The notes under the pieces were generated by a model. It did not search any database and had not been told where the DNA came from. It saw nothing but the letters and a program-made list of their open reading frames with translations. Source: Ruminococcus sp. (lineage in GTDB: Bacteria; Bacillota; Clostridia; Oscillospirales; Ruminococcaceae). From it: a stretch of DNA of 64,000 nucleotides. The stretch spans positions 24,818-88,817 of the forward strand of contig JAGCYM010000092.1 in the NCBI GenBank assembly GCA_017960805.1, in the 5' to 3' direction. Numbering within the stretch: the stretch's first letter is position 1; the number at the start of each line of letters is the position of its first letter. Of this stretch, positions 17,967 to 27,172 are shown piece by piece. A program made the position numbers and the translations under genes.

Positions 17967-18419
17967 TTATTTTGTTAGGATAACAAGTCCCCGGAACGTA
18001 ACGAGTTCTGCGATGGCTCCGATTATTGAAATCAGAATGGTTATGCTGTTCAGCACCACCGAAAGAATGACTTTATACTCCTCACGGTTACGGACGGATT
18101 TGATGATACCTCCGATGCCTATGCACATTCCCATGAACCAGCCTATAGCGAGAAGAATAATGCTGTCTGCCATTCTGACCTCAACTATTCCGATGAATGT
18201 GAGTGAGGCGATTATGATGGCTATGACTGATACAAAAAGCTTTGTGTTGCTCTTTGTTATGGATGACAGCACGATTATCGCCATGGAAGCAATAAAGAAT
18301 ATTATGGTCGCGGCTATCGGAACTGCAGTTTTCCCTGTAGGCACTCCGGTTATGAGCAGAAGCTCAAGAAGGCCGAGAGGGAACATTATTACTGCGGGAT
18401 TAAGTCGCTTTCTGTTCAT
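17967..18419 (-). CDS. Small integral membrane protein inside the leu operon
   Basis: A 150-residue protein with about five hydrophobic helices and short loops (MNRKRLNPAVIMFPLG start, basic cytoplasmic end). I do not recognise a family. AGGAG precedes its ATG, nine bases downstream of leuD, and leuB begins 38 bases after its stop, so it is embedded in the leucine operon. A role in amino-acid transport is possible but unsupported: the length is too short for known leucine exporters and no motif is seen. Confidence 0.8.
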   Translation of the reverse strand: MNRKRLNPAVIMFPLGLLELLLITGVPTGKTAVPIAATIIFFIASMAIIVLSSITKSNTKLFVSVIAIIIASLTFIGIVEVRMADSIILLAIGWFMGMCIGIGGIIKSVRNREEYKVILSVVLNSITILISIIGAIAELVTFRGLVILTK

Positions 18420-18428
18420 GTCATTCTC

Positions 18429-18923
18429 CTATTTCACGGCACCGTTTGCTATCGAAGCAATAAGTCCGCCGTTTTCGATGATTTTCTGTATAAACTCAGG
18501 GAACGGAGAGGTTCTGTATTCTCTGCCGGTTGTCAGATTCCGTATAATGCCGTTGTCAAGATCGGCTTCGACTGAGTCACCCTCTTTGATATCATCAGCG
18601 GCTTCCGGACACTCGACGATTGCCAGTCCGATATTGATAGCGTTGCGGTAGAATATACGGGCAAAGCTCTTTGCGATCACAAGTGATATACCGCTTGCCT
18701 TGATCGCGATAGGAGCGTGTTCACGTGAGGAACCGCATCCGAAATTGAGCCCTGCAGTTATTATGTCACCCTGTTTCACACGGCTCACGAATGTCTTGTC
18801 AAGGTCTTCCATGCAGTGCGAAGCAAGCTCGGAAGGAACGCTTGTATTGAGGTAACGGGCAGGTATGATCACATCAGTATCAACATTGTCCCCGTACTTG
18901 ATTGCATTTCCTGTATATTTCAT
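18429..18923 (-). CDS. leuD: 3-Isopropylmalate dehydratase small subunit
   Basis: A 164-residue partner of LeuC in isomerising 2- to 3-isopropylmalate. The family blocks are [15 protein letters not shown] near residue 14 and the swivelling-domain signature [18 protein letters not shown] near residue 63. The ATG at 18923 overlaps the leuC stop (ATGA), with GGGAGG seven bases before it. An in-frame ATG at 18938 would include the RBS in the coding region and is rejected. The subunit length matches the short, archaeal/clostridial-type LeuD rather than the about 200-residue enterobacterial form. Confidence 0.96.
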   Translation of the reverse strand: MKYTGNAIKYGDNVDTDVIIPARYLNTSVPSELASHCMEDLDKTFVSRVKQGDIITAGLNFGCGSSREHAPIAIKASGISLVIAKSFARIFYRNAINIGLAIVECPEAADDIKEGDSVEADLDNGIIRNLTTGREYRTSPFPEFIQKIIENGGLIASIANGAVK

Positions 18924-20185
18924 TTCATTACCTCCCACGGACTTGTGATCCTGCCGGTAAGTGCACTCGCGGCAGCGGTCGCGGGGCTTGCGAGGTAGAC
19001 TTCGGAACCTGTGTGTCCCATTCGTCCTACGAAGTTTCTGTTTGTGGTCGTCACTGCGCGTTCGCCGTCAGCGAGAATTCCCATATATCCTCCGAGACAA
19101 GGGCCGCATGTAGGAGTTGATACAACAGCTCCGCTCTCAATGAATATTTTTAGGAGCCCCTGTTCCATAGCATCGAGGTATACCTGCTGGGTTGCCGGTA
19201 TTATAATGACTCTGACGCCTTTGGCGACGTGTCTGCCTTTCAGTATCTCAGCGGCAGCCTGTAGGTCTTCGATCCTTCCGTTAGTGCAGGATCCTATGAC
19301 GACCTGATCTATCTTGATATCTTCTATCTCATTGAATGTTTTTGCGTTTTCGGGAAGATGAGGGAACGCAACTGTAGGTTCGATCTCTGAAAGATTGATA
19401 TACAGTTTCTTATCATATTCGGCGTCATAGTCTGCCTCATAGATCTTGTGACTTTTGCTGCCGTGCTGATTAAGATAAAGAAGAGTTTTGTAGTCAGTCT
19501 CGAAAATACCATTCTTTGCTCCGGCTTCAATTGCCATGTTAGCAATGGTGAAACGGTCTGCCATAGAGAGCGAGGAGAGTCCTTTTCCGCCGAACTCCAT
19601 CGAGCGGTACAGCGCTCCGTCAACGCCGATCTTTCCGATAATGTGGAGGATGACATCCTTTCCGCTGACGTATGGACGAAGAGTCCCTGTGAGTTCTATC
19701 CGTATTGCCGAAGGGACCTTGAACCATGCTTTTCCTATAGCCATTCCGCACGCCATATCCGTAGAACCTACTCCTGTGGAGAATGCGCCGAGAGCACCGT
19801 AGGTACATGTGTGTGAATCGGCACCTATCACAACGTCTCCTGCTGTAACAAGTCCTTTCTCCGGAATAAGAGCGTGCTCTATTCCCATATCTCCCACATC
19901 GTAGAAATGGGTAATATCCATGTCACTGCAGAAGCTGCGGCAGGTTTTGCACTGTTCTGCCGCTTTTATGTCCTTGTTCGGAACAAAGTGGTCCATGATC
20001 ATTGTAATCTTTTCTTTGTCAAACACGCTGTCTTTTCCGAGTTTTGCGAATTCCTTAATGGCAACAGGGGAGGTGATGTCGTTGCCTAGAACCAGATCAA
20101 GTGAAGCCAGGATGAGATCTCCTGCCTTAACTGTACTGAGTCCCGCGTGTGCCGCAAGGATCTTCTGAGTCATTGTCATACCCAT
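18920..20185 (-). CDS. leuC: 3-Isopropylmalate dehydratase large subunit
   Basis: An aconitase-type [4Fe-4S] enzyme, about 421 residues, the clostridial/archaeal length. Cluster ligands are in [13 protein letters not shown] and [13 protein letters not shown]. The [20 protein letters not shown] block is also typical. The start is uncertain: ATG 20185 gives [15 protein letters not shown], the usual family N-terminus, while an in-frame GTG at 20194 sits closer to AGGA; neither spacing is ideal. It is translationally coupled to leuD. The gene follows a GNAT acetyltransferase gene by about 20 bases in the ilv/leu operon. Confidence 0.96.
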   Translation of the reverse strand: MGMTMTQKILAAHAGLSTVKAGDLILASLDLVLGNDITSPVAIKEFAKLGKDSVFDKEKITMIMDHFVPNKDIKAAEQCKTCRSFCSDMDITHFYDVGDMGIEHALIPEKGLVTAGDVVIGADSHTCTYGALGAFSTGVGSTDMACGMAIGKAWFKVPSAIRIELTGTLRPYVSGKDVILHIIGKIGVDGALYRSMEFGGKGLSSLSMADRFTIANMAIEAGAKNGIFETDYKTLLYLNQHGSKSHKIYEADYDAEYDKKLYINLSEIEPTVAFPHLPENAKTFNEIEDIKIDQVVIGSCTNGRIEDLQAAAEILKGRHVAKGVRVIIIPATQQVYLDAMEQGLLKIFIESGAVVSTPTCGPCLGGYMGILADGERAVTTTNRNFVGRMGHTGSEVYLASPATAAASALTGRITSPWEVMK

Positions 20186-20205
20186 ATCGATCACGCTTTC
20201 CTGGA

Positions 20206-20769
20206 TTATTTGATATCACAGAAGAAAGTGACATCATTCTGTTTGGTAAAGTGGCTGCCGATTATCTTCTCAACATAAACCATGTCATACCATGTTGAGA
20301 ATTTGTATCCGCATTTATGGAATCGTCCGACTGTTGAATAACCGAGATGCTTATGGAACTCGAGACTGTTGTCTGTGAGGTATTTGTCTTCTGTTTCCGG
20401 TACTGCTATCCGTGCGTACAGGTTGGTGACACCCATTTTGCTGAGTGCTTTTTCAAGTTCAGAGTATAGCAGGCCACCTATTCCGCATTTCTGGAAGTCC
20501 TTGTGAGCGTAAACGGTCAGTTCAGCGGACCAGTCGTATGCGCTGTGGTCTGAAAAAGACGCAGCGTATGCAAAACCTACGATTTTTCCTTCTGTCTCTG
20601 CGATGATATACGGGTAGCGGGGGGATATTTCCTCGATACGTCTTCTGAACTCATCCACTTCAGGAACATCGTATTCAAATGAAATCGCTGTGTATTTGAC
20701 ATAGTAAGCGTATATATCCAGCAGCGCTTCAGCGTCTTCCGGAGTAACGCGTCTAATAAGCAGCTTCAT
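20206..20769 (-). CDS. GNAT N-acetyltransferase, phosphinothricin-acetyltransferase-like
   Basis: A 187-residue GNAT protein resembling the Pat/Bar and MddA/YncA group that acetylates amine or amino-acid-like substrates. Visible are the N-terminal [16 protein letters not shown], the SFEYDVPE strand, and the acetyl-CoA loop [15 protein letters not shown] (a QxCGIG variant of Q/RxxGxG/A). AAAGGAG precedes the ATG. Its position between ilvN and leuC is unusual for a branched-chain amino acid operon. A detoxifying role for amino-acid analogues or metabolites would fit, but that is inference. Confidence 0.88.
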   Translation of the reverse strand: MKLLIRRVTPEDAEALLDIYAYYVKYTAISFEYDVPEVDEFRRRIEEISPRYPYIIAETEGKIVGFAYAASFSDHSAYDWSAELTVYAHKDFQKCGIGGLLYSELEKALSKMGVTNLYARIAVPETEDKYLTDNSLEFHKHLGYSTVGRFHKCGYKFSTWYDMVYVEKIIGSHFTKQNDVTFFCDIK

Positions 20770-20794
20770 ATCTATCGCTCCTTTTTTCAGAACA

Positions 20795-21301
20795 TTACTT
20801 TGCGGTCTTCAGACAGTTGTCACCGCGCTCTATTGCGACTATACCCGTACGGCACATTTCCATGATACCGTATGGTTTCATAAGGTCAATGAACGCGTCT
20901 ATTTTCTGCGTCTCACCCGTGAGTTCACAGATGAGGGCCGTTGTTGAGTAGTCGACTATCTTTGAGCGGAATATTTCAACCGCTGTCATTATGTCCTGCC
21001 TTGTTGTCGGAGAATTGCGAATCTTTATCAGCAGAAGCTCACGGATAACCGTGTCATTTGGATCGAGTATCTCGACTTCCTTGACGTCATGAAGCTTTTC
21101 GAGCTGCTTGAGTATCTTGTCGCGTATATCGTTGTCACCGTGGAACGCTACCGTAATTCTTGAGAAGCTTGCGGATTCCGTCTCACCAACCGTGAGACAG
21201 TCAATGTTGAATCCTCGGCGGGTGAACATTCCTGATACACGGGAAAGAACACCTGAGACGTTCGATACGATAACGCCTATTACGTATTGTTTGTATTCCA
21301 T
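20795..21301 (-). CDS. ilvN: Acetolactate synthase small (regulatory) subunit
   Basis: A 168-residue ACT-domain regulator of acetolactate synthase that confers valine feedback sensitivity and raises catalytic activity. The ACT start is GVIVSNVSGVLSRVSGMFTRRGFNIDCLTV, with the Asn, Gly and Arg of the effector loop. The second half (TRQDIMTAVEIFRSKIVDYS) is the usual C-terminal ACT-like domain. ATG 21301 has GAGGT six bases upstream; a GTG at 21307 is in frame but too close. The gap from ilvB is nine bases. Also called ilvH in some organisms. Confidence 0.95.
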   Translation of the reverse strand: MEYKQYVIGVIVSNVSGVLSRVSGMFTRRGFNIDCLTVGETESASFSRITVAFHGDNDIRDKILKQLEKLHDVKEVEILDPNDTVIRELLLIKIRNSPTTRQDIMTAVEIFRSKIVDYSTTALICELTGETQKIDAFIDLMKPYGIMEMCRTGIVAIERGDNCLKTAK

Positions 21302-21310
21302 GCTCACACC

Positions 21311-22966
21311 TCAATCCTGGCTGATTTGCATAGGGGACTGAACTGTTTCATCACAGTCAACAGCGCAGTCAATAACAAATGTGCCTTTATATGCGAAAGC
21401 TTCTTTCGCAAGCTTCTGAAGCTCTTCTGTGGTTGTAGCTCTTCCGCCCTTTGCTCCGAAAGCTTCCGCGACTTTTACAAAGTCTGTCTGGCGTCCGAGA
21501 GTTGTAGCTGAGTAGTGTTTATCATAGAAACTTGTCTGGATCTGACGGACCATGCCAAGAACACCGTTATTCATGATAACTACTACGAGCGGTACTTTCT
21601 GTGTGACTGATGTAGCTAGTTCATTAAGATTCATTCCGAAGCTACCGTCACCGGTGAAGAGAATTGTACGTTTTCCGGTAGCTGTGGAAGCACCGATAGC
21701 TGCTCCCATTCCGTAGCCCATTGTGCCAAGGCCTCCGGAAGTCAGGAAGGTGCGCGGCTTACGGAGCGGATAGAACTGCGCAGTCCACATCTGGTGCTGT
21801 CCGACATCTGTTACGATGATATCATCTTCTGACGCGATGCCGCTTATTACACCGATAATGTCATGCGGAGAGAGAATGGCTTCCGCATTATTGCGTTCTT
21901 TATCAGCCTGATTATATCTGCTGCGTTCTTCTCCGCGAAGTTCTTCGATCCGTTTACTCCATTCAGGGTGTTTCTGCTCTCCGAGCATTGGGATAAGTCT
22001 GTAAAGTGAGTCTTTGATGTCACCCTCGATAGCAAGGTCAGCGGTGATATTCTTATCCAGTTCGGCATTGTCTATATCAATGTGGATTATCCTTGGGTTG
22101 TTCTCGCCTTCAAATGCGGATCTGTCAGAGAAGCGGACGCCTAGTGCGATAACAAGATCTGCTTCAGTCAGAGCTGCAAATGATGCGTAGTGACCATGCT
22201 TTCCGTTCATTCCGAGAAAACGCGGATTGTCATATGGTACTGCTGACAGTCCCATAAGCGAACATCCGAGAGGAGCATCCAGCTTATCTGCGAGTGATAA
22301 TATTTCTTTTGAAGCTTTTCCGGTTACAACTCCTCCGCCGAAGTAGATGAATGGTTTCTGGGAGTTGTTGATCAGCTCAGCCGCTCTGCGGAGTTTGTTT
22401 TCTGATGCGAATGTGAGCGGATAAGGGCGAACAGGATCCGGACGTGGCTCGAAGTCCCATTCTGCGGTCTGAACATCCTTTGGAATATCAACAAGAACAG
22501 GTCCTGGCCTGCCGGATTTTGCTATCTTGAACGCTGAACGCAGAGTATCCGCAAGCTCACGGATATCCTTGACGATAAAGTTGTGCTTTGTGACTGGCAT
22601 AGTCACGCCGAGTATGTCAACCTCCTGGAAACTGTCACGGCCTATAAGGCTGCATGAAACGTTTCCGGTAATAGCTACTACAGGTACGGAGTCAAGATAA
22701 GCAGTTGCGATGCCTGTTACGAGATTTGTAGCGCCTGGGCCGGATGTCGCGATGCATACACCGACTTTCCCGGTTGAACGTGCGAATCCGTCTGCTGCAT
22801 GTGCTGCGCCCTGCTCATGAGCAGTAAGTATATGTTTAATTCTGTCTTGACTGAGATATAGCTCGTCAAACAGGTCGATTACCTGGCCGCCCGGAAATCC
22901 GAATACGGTATCACAGCCCTGTTCGATGAGAGTCTCAACGACAATTTTAGCTCCTGAAATTTTCAT
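21311..22966 (-). CDS. ilvB: Acetolactate synthase large (catalytic) subunit
   Basis: A thiamine-diphosphate enzyme, 551 residues from ATG 22966, that makes acetolactate for valine/leucine and acetohydroxybutyrate for isoleucine. The catalytic Glu lies in TAHEQGAAHAADGFAR, the FAD/structural region in CIATSGPGATNLVTGIA, and the ThDP motif in LFTGDGSFGMNLNELATS. The reading frame is open 26 codons further, but these overlap the promoter; MKISGAKIVVETLI is the normal family start, preceded by GAAGG. It is the first gene of the long operon and no T-box or leader peptide was found in front of it. Confidence 0.97.
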   Translation of the reverse strand: MKISGAKIVVETLIEQGCDTVFGFPGGQVIDLFDELYLSQDRIKHILTAHEQGAAHAADGFARSTGKVGVCIATSGPGATNLVTGIATAYLDSVPVVAITGNVSCSLIGRDSFQEVDILGVTMPVTKHNFIVKDIRELADTLRSAFKIAKSGRPGPVLVDIPKDVQTAEWDFEPRPDPVRPYPLTFASENKLRRAAELINNSQKPFIYFGGGVVTGKASKEILSLADKLDAPLGCSLMGLSAVPYDNPRFLGMNGKHGHYASFAALTEADLVIALGVRFSDRSAFEGENNPRIIHIDIDNAELDKNITADLAIEGDIKDSLYRLIPMLGEQKHPEWSKRIEELRGEERSRYNQADKERNNAEAILSPHDIIGVISGIASEDDIIVTDVGQHQMWTAQFYPLRKPRTFLTSGGLGTMGYGMGAAIGASTATGKRTILFTGDGSFGMNLNELATSVTQKVPLVVVIMNNGVLGMVRQIQTSFYDKHYSATTLGRQTDFVKVAEAFGAKGGRATTTEELQKLAKEAFAYKGTFVIDCAVDCDETVQSPMQISQD

Positions 22967-23015
22967 AATAATCATTTCCTTCTTTTTGTTTCTCGGAAAT
23001 ATGCGTACTATTCTT

Positions 23016-23044
23016 ATTTTACCATTATTTTGCGCTAAAATCAA
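23016..23044 (-). promoter_or_regulatory. Promoter of the ilvB-leading operon
   Basis: On the minus strand TTGATT (23039-23044), 17 bases, TAAAAT (23016-23021), 50 bases before the ilvB ATG. Leaves a leader of only about 45 bases, too short for a T-box. Confidence 0.7.
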
Positions 23045-23114
23045 GAAAAATCGTAAAATTGTTTGATTTTTGTTCGGGCATCTGATGCGTTCTGAAAGTG
23101 ATCATACACACAGC

Positions 23115-23144
23115 AAAAAGGCTCCCCAAAGCGAAGGGAGCCTT
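23115..23144 (-). terminator. Terminator after the nuclease gene
   Basis: AAGGCTCCC pairs with GGGAGCCTT; the minus strand continues TTTTT. It lies about 90 bases after the nuclease stop and insulates ilvB. Confidence 0.85.
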
Positions 23145-23232
23145 ATGCTGAAGAAGGATAAAGTATAATACTATAAGAAATGGCGAATTATGGCGGATAC
23201 AGGGATAAATAATAACTATGTGCACCTGATGA

Positions 23233-24327
23233 TTATGGATTGCACCGTTTGCATGGTTCGTATCCCTGAGCAATTATTTCATCCCGGGTTCCGTTGTATT
23301 CCAGCTTGTTCTTTTCCTTCATTGAATCAACGGAAGAGCATGAAGGATAGTGGAATTTGCGTGTGTTTGTATTCAGGATATATGTCTGTGACTCGGGCTG
23401 CGGATCCTCAATTATACGTTCATCCGTAGGAATATCAGTTACGGTAGCTATTGGAATGAATGTCTCTTCTATCAGATGGTTATCACCGTTTGAATAGTCT
23501 ATATAGATCTGTGGCTGGACATTATAACAGAAGACGTTGAACCTTATTCCTGAACCATCATCCTCAACAGACTGCGCTTCCATTAACACGCCTCTGCAGA
23601 CAAGTTCGCTTTCTATGAATATAGGGGTAACTCTGTAGAGAACGTGATTATTGGTTCTTTTGATGTATTTTGCAACTTTGTTTTCAAACGGTAGCATGCC
23701 CTCAACGTTCATATATCTTGTTCCAGTGATCAGATTGCGTTCATTGGCGTTTTCACCGGTAAGCTGCCAGCCAAGAACATGGCAGCGGTTGAACAGATAT
23801 TTGTCAGCGATCACATCATCATACCTGACGAGCTGAAATCCGGTCGGTCTTACGGAACCGATTTCTCCGCGTGGTTCAGTCGGCATAAGATCATAGCCGA
23901 GACACGCTGTACACTCTCCGCATCGTCCGAGATCATCCAGTGGACTATAGTATTCATAAGACTCTGTGGTGAAATCAGAGATGTCAAAAAACGGGATATT
24001 TCCATTGACTTCGCAATAAGGAGAACCCGTGTAAGATGGAAGACTGAAGAAATCGAATGAAGCGGGGACTGGTGAGATTGGATTTGTATCTTCTGTGGCA
24101 GCCTCGGTTAAAATCTCAGTTTCAGTTACTGTAGCCAGAGTTGTTGAAGCAACTGATGTGATAGTTGATTCAACATAATTTGAACTGGTTACTGTTGGTG
24201 CTTCTGTTGATGTGGATACAGATGGAAGTGACTGTGATTCCACGTCAGATTGATATGATACGGGCAACTCACATCCAAAGAGCAGTGTTCCGAGGATCAG
24301 AGCGGTTATAACAGATCTTCGCTTCAT
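23233..24327 (-). CDS. Exported DNA/RNA non-specific (NUC-type) nuclease, lipoprotein
   Basis: A 364-residue protein with a lipoprotein signal (LLFGCE, Cys19), a Thr/Ser-rich stalk to about residue 85, and a nuclease domain of the EndA/Spd type. The catalytic His is in YLFNRCHVLGWQL (His183, replacing the usual DRGH), with the metal-binding Asn region NERNLITGTRYMNVEG at 195-210. Before it lies a Cys quartet in GRCGECTAC. The last 45 residues, YILNTNTRKFHYPSC...YEPCKRCNP, form an Ada-like metal-binding tail often added to extracellular nucleases. It probably degrades extracellular DNA for nutrients or competence-like uptake; this is inference. It has its own promoter and terminator. Confidence 0.88.
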   Translation of the reverse strand: MKRRSVITALILGTLLFGCELPVSYQSDVESQSLPSVSTSTEAPTVTSSNYVESTITSVASTTLATVTETEILTEAATEDTNPISPVPASFDFFSLPSYTGSPYCEVNGNIPFFDISDFTTESYEYYSPLDDLGRCGECTACLGYDLMPTEPRGEIGSVRPTGFQLVRYDDVIADKYLFNRCHVLGWQLTGENANERNLITGTRYMNVEGMLPFENKVAKYIKRTNNHVLYRVTPIFIESELVCRGVLMEAQSVEDDGSGIRFNVFCYNVQPQIYIDYSNGDNHLIEETFIPIATVTDIPTDERIIEDPQPESQTYILNTNTRKFHYPSCSSVDSMKEKNKLEYNGTRDEIIAQGYEPCKRCNP

Positions 24328-24374
24328 TATATCACCACCTTTATAGCCGCGCAGGTATGCTGAATTATATTGGT

Positions 24375-24403
24375 ATTATACCATATTATGGACATGCTTT
24401 CAA
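24375..24403 (-). promoter_or_regulatory. Promoter of the nuclease gene
   Basis: Minus strand TTGAAA (24398-24403), 17 bases, TATAAT (24375-24380), about 45 bases upstream of the ATG. Confidence 0.75.
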
Positions 24404-24540
24404 CTGAAAAGAAAAAATATGCGCCTATCATCCTAAATGATATGAGTAAAAAACACTTTTGGCAATAATAAAAAATCGAAGTATAATTAACTTGGAAGTA
24501 AATTACTTTGAAGTTAATTATCGTTTAAATGAGGGCGGAT

Positions 24541-25018
24541 ATGTTAATCGGACGAGAAAGAGAACTTGCTGAATTAAACAGGTTATATGCGGAAGAACGA
24601 TTTCAGTTGTTTGTAATGTATGGCCGAAGACGTGTCGGAAAAACAACGCTTCTGAAAGAAATTTTCAAAGACAAGCCATCTGTTTTCTATTCTGCTGAGC
24701 AGAGTAATGAACATACTGTTTACTGATATTGACAGATGGTGAGGAACAGATAATAAAACACATGAGCAGATTGCAATTGATTTGACTGCAAGTGACGGAA
24801 ATGATTATCTTTTTGCAGAATGCAAATGGCGGAATGATCTTCTTGATAAAAGTGTTCTGAATAGTCTTAAAAGGAAATCACAGGTGTTTGACAGACAGCA
24901 GGAGAAAGTGTTCTATGTATTGTTTTCGAAGGGCGGATTTACTCAGGGTGTGATAGATGAAGCTGAGAAGGCTCCGCATCTGCTTATGTTTGATCTCAAT
25001 GATTTGATCACATATTGA
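24541..25018 (+). pseudogene. Deleted archaeal-type ATPase gene (ATPase_2 + DUF234)
   Basis: The start MLIGRERELAELNRLY with Walker A GRRRVGKTTLLKEIF is the N-terminus of the ATPase_2 family. It stops after about 62 residues (EQSNEHTVY). A second frame then gives the family's C-terminal nuclease-like end, GTDNKTHEQIAIDLTASDG followed by YLFAECKWRNDLLDKS, with a TGA where Trp is expected. About 300 residues between these parts are missing. So this is an internal deletion plus nonsense change. GGGCGG precedes the ATG. Such ATPases occur in multiple copies in Clostridia; this one cannot be functional. Confidence 0.85.
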
Positions 25019-25055
25019 TAGTGCTGTACTTTTTGAATTTGTTGCATAACGTATA

Positions 25056-25092
25056 ACAGCGGTATTCTCTTATGAAATGAGAATACCGCTGT
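25056..25092. terminator. Hairpin between the ATPase relic and leuA
   Basis: ACAGCGGTATTCTC pairs with GAGAATACCGCTGT, a 14-bp perfect stem lying between convergent genes. It lacks a strong T-run on either side, but its position fits termination of leuA. Confidence 0.65.
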
Positions 25093-25112
25093 ATTTGTCT
25101 GAAATGCATTAA

Positions 25113-26786
25113 TTATTTGTCGGTAAGCATATTGTTTACCGCACTGACTAGAGCCTTGATTGATGAAGTGATGATATCGTTATCAATACCTGTACCCCAG
25201 TAGTTCTTGCCTTCGCCGGTTACTATTTCTACGTATGATACGGCCTTCGAAGCAGAACCAACTTCAAGAGCATGCTCAGTGTAGGCATTGATGTTGAAAT
25301 CTGCTTCCGTGTACGAACGGATCGCATTGCTTACGGCGTCAAGACGACCGTTACCTGTATCAGTTGCAGTAACTTTCTTTCCGTCATAAGTAAATGAAAC
25401 CGTTGCCTCAATGCCATCGCGCTGTACGAAGTGTGTTTCTGTAACATGTATTGGCGAGATTATATCAACAAACTGCTGCTTGAAGATCTCATATACCTCA
25501 TCCGGTAGAAGTTCCTTGTGCTTCTTATCGGAAACATTCTTGACGATATATCCGAGTTTCTCACGCATCTTTTTCGGAAGGTCATAACCAAAGCGTGTTT
25601 CGAGAATGTATCCGATACCGCCCTTGCCAGACTGGCTGTTGATGCGTATAACATCTGCAGAGTATTCGCGCCCTATATCTTCCGGATCAAGAGTAAGATA
25701 AGGAACGGTCCAGTGGTCTGAATGGCCTTCTGCACGCCACTTCATACCCTTTGCAATAGCGTCCTGATGAGATCCGCTGAATGCTGCGAAAACGAGTTTT
25801 CCGGTATATGGCTGACGTTCATTGACAGCCATTCCTGTAAGACGTGTATAAACTTCATTTATTGCCGGGATATCGCTGAGATCAAGATGCGGATCAACGC
25901 CCTGAGTATACATGTTCATAGCAAGTGTGATAATATCGACATTACCTGTACGTTCACCGTTCCCGAAAAGAGTTCCCTCAACGCGTTCAGCACCTGCAAG
26001 AAGTCCCATTTCTGTATCAGCAACTGCGCATCCACGGTCGTTATGCGGGTGGAGAGATACTATGACATTATCACGGTACTTAAGATTTTCACACATGTAT
26101 TCGACCTGATTGGCGTATACGTGCGGCATGGATACCTGTACAGTAACAGGAAGATTTATTATGACCTTGTCATCAGGAGTAGGCTTCCAGACATCGAGAA
26201 CAGCGTTGCATATCTCGAGTGCGAATTCTGGCTCTGTTCCAGTGAAGCTTTCAGGTGAATACTCAAAGCGGAAATTGCCTTCATATTTCTCACGGTATTC
26301 CTTGCAGAGTTTTGCGCCTGTTACTGCAATTTCGATTATTTCCTCACGGCTCTTGCGGAATACCTGTTCACGCTGAGCTACGGAGGTCGAATTGTAGAGA
26401 TGGACTATGGCATTCTTGCATCCCTTAAGAGCTTCAAAAGTCTTTTCTATAATATGTTCACGCGACTGAGTGAGGACCTGAATAGTCACGTCGTCTGGTA
26501 TGAGGTTTTCTTCAATGAGGGTGCGGCAGAAGTCGTATTCTGTCTCTGACGCTGCAGGGAAACCAATTTCGATCTCCTTGAATCCAATACTTACGAGTTC
26601 CTGGAAAAATTCGAGCTTTTCGCCGAGGCTCATTGGAATGACGAGAGCCTGGTTTCCGTCTCTAAGATCAACGCTGCACCATACAGGAGCCTTGTCAATA
26701 TATGAGCGCTCTATCCATTTCATCTTAGTTTTGGGTGCTTCAAAGAACTGCCGCGTATACTTGCTTACATTTTTCATTGTCGCCAT
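25113..26786 (-). CDS. leuA: 2-Isopropylmalate synthase (LeuA type 2)
   Basis: Condenses acetyl-CoA with 2-oxoisovalerate, the first leucine-specific step. The protein is about 557 residues, the type 2 length. Seen are VDLRDGNQALVIPM near residue 35, the HPHNDRGCAVADTEMGLLAGAERVEGTLFGNGERTGN metal-binding and catalytic region, and a C-terminal LeuA regulatory (dimer) domain responsible for leucine feedback. ATG 26786 has AAGGAGG nine bases upstream; a longer in-frame start at 26822 overlaps the leader terminator and is rejected. It stands alone, 4 kb from the ilv/leuCDB operon, and has its own Leu T-box, so the pathway's entry step is under tRNA-Leu control. Confidence 0.96.
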   Translation of the reverse strand: MATMKNVSKYTRQFFEAPKTKMKWIERSYIDKAPVWCSVDLRDGNQALVIPMSLGEKLEFFQELVSIGFKEIEIGFPAASETEYDFCRTLIEENLIPDDVTIQVLTQSREHIIEKTFEALKGCKNAIVHLYNSTSVAQREQVFRKSREEIIEIAVTGAKLCKEYREKYEGNFRFEYSPESFTGTEPEFALEICNAVLDVWKPTPDDKVIINLPVTVQVSMPHVYANQVEYMCENLKYRDNVIVSLHPHNDRGCAVADTEMGLLAGAERVEGTLFGNGERTGNVDIITLAMNMYTQGVDPHLDLSDIPAINEVYTRLTGMAVNERQPYTGKLVFAAFSGSHQDAIAKGMKWRAEGHSDHWTVPYLTLDPEDIGREYSADVIRINSQSGKGGIGYILETRFGYDLPKKMREKLGYIVKNVSDKKHKELLPDEVYEIFKQQFVDIISPIHVTETHFVQRDGIEATVSFTYDGKKVTATDTGNGRLDAVSNAIRSYTEADFNINAYTEHALEVGSASKAVSYVEIVTGEGKNYWGTGIDNDIITSSIKALVSAVNNMLTDK

Positions 26787-26828
26787 AAAACATGACCTCC
26801 TTATCAGATAAGCTGCTGACACGAGGGT

Positions 26829-27137
26829 AATAAAAAAGTCCCCTCCATGCCTTGCATGGAAGAGACGAAGAAACTAATTTGCTCCGTGGTACCACTCTTC
26901 TTGACGTGAATCACGCCCACTCATCTGCGCCGATAAACGCATATCTCTGTAACGGGAGAGCCCGTTCAAACTTAATCCTGCATAACAAAGCGGGAGTAAG
27001 TTCTCCGCGCTCCATTGCGCATTTTCAGCCGACTGCTCAGGGAGGAGCTATGACCTGTATTTATCTGCCGCCTTTCACCAAGCGGCGGCTCTCTGTGGAA
27101 ATATCAACAGGTTTTATTTCCCATCATTGCATTTCAT
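26829..27137 (-). promoter_or_regulatory. T-box leader (leucine) controlling leuA
   Basis: Minus strand: stem I with CAGAGAGCCGCCGC and TTGGTGAAAGGCGG, and CTC at 27045-27047 (a second CTC follows at 27042-27044) at the specifier position, i.e. Leu. The T-box motif AGAGTGGTACCACGG is at about 26884-26898. The terminator pairs TTCCATGC with GCATGGAG and ends in six T (about 26832-26866). The leader is about 300 bases long. Confidence 0.9.
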
Positions 27138-27143
27138 ACTTGA

Positions 27144-27172
27144 ATTATACAATGGTTTTATTGTTTTGTCAA
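27144..27172 (-). promoter_or_regulatory. Promoter of the leuA T-box transcript
   Basis: Perfect consensus on the minus strand: TTGACA (27167-27172), 17 bases, TATAAT (27144-27149). Confidence 0.9.

Noticed and set aside
22967-23232. T-box or attenuator before ilvB
   Set aside because: No T-box motif, specifier-like stem or leader peptide; the promoter is too close to the ATG.
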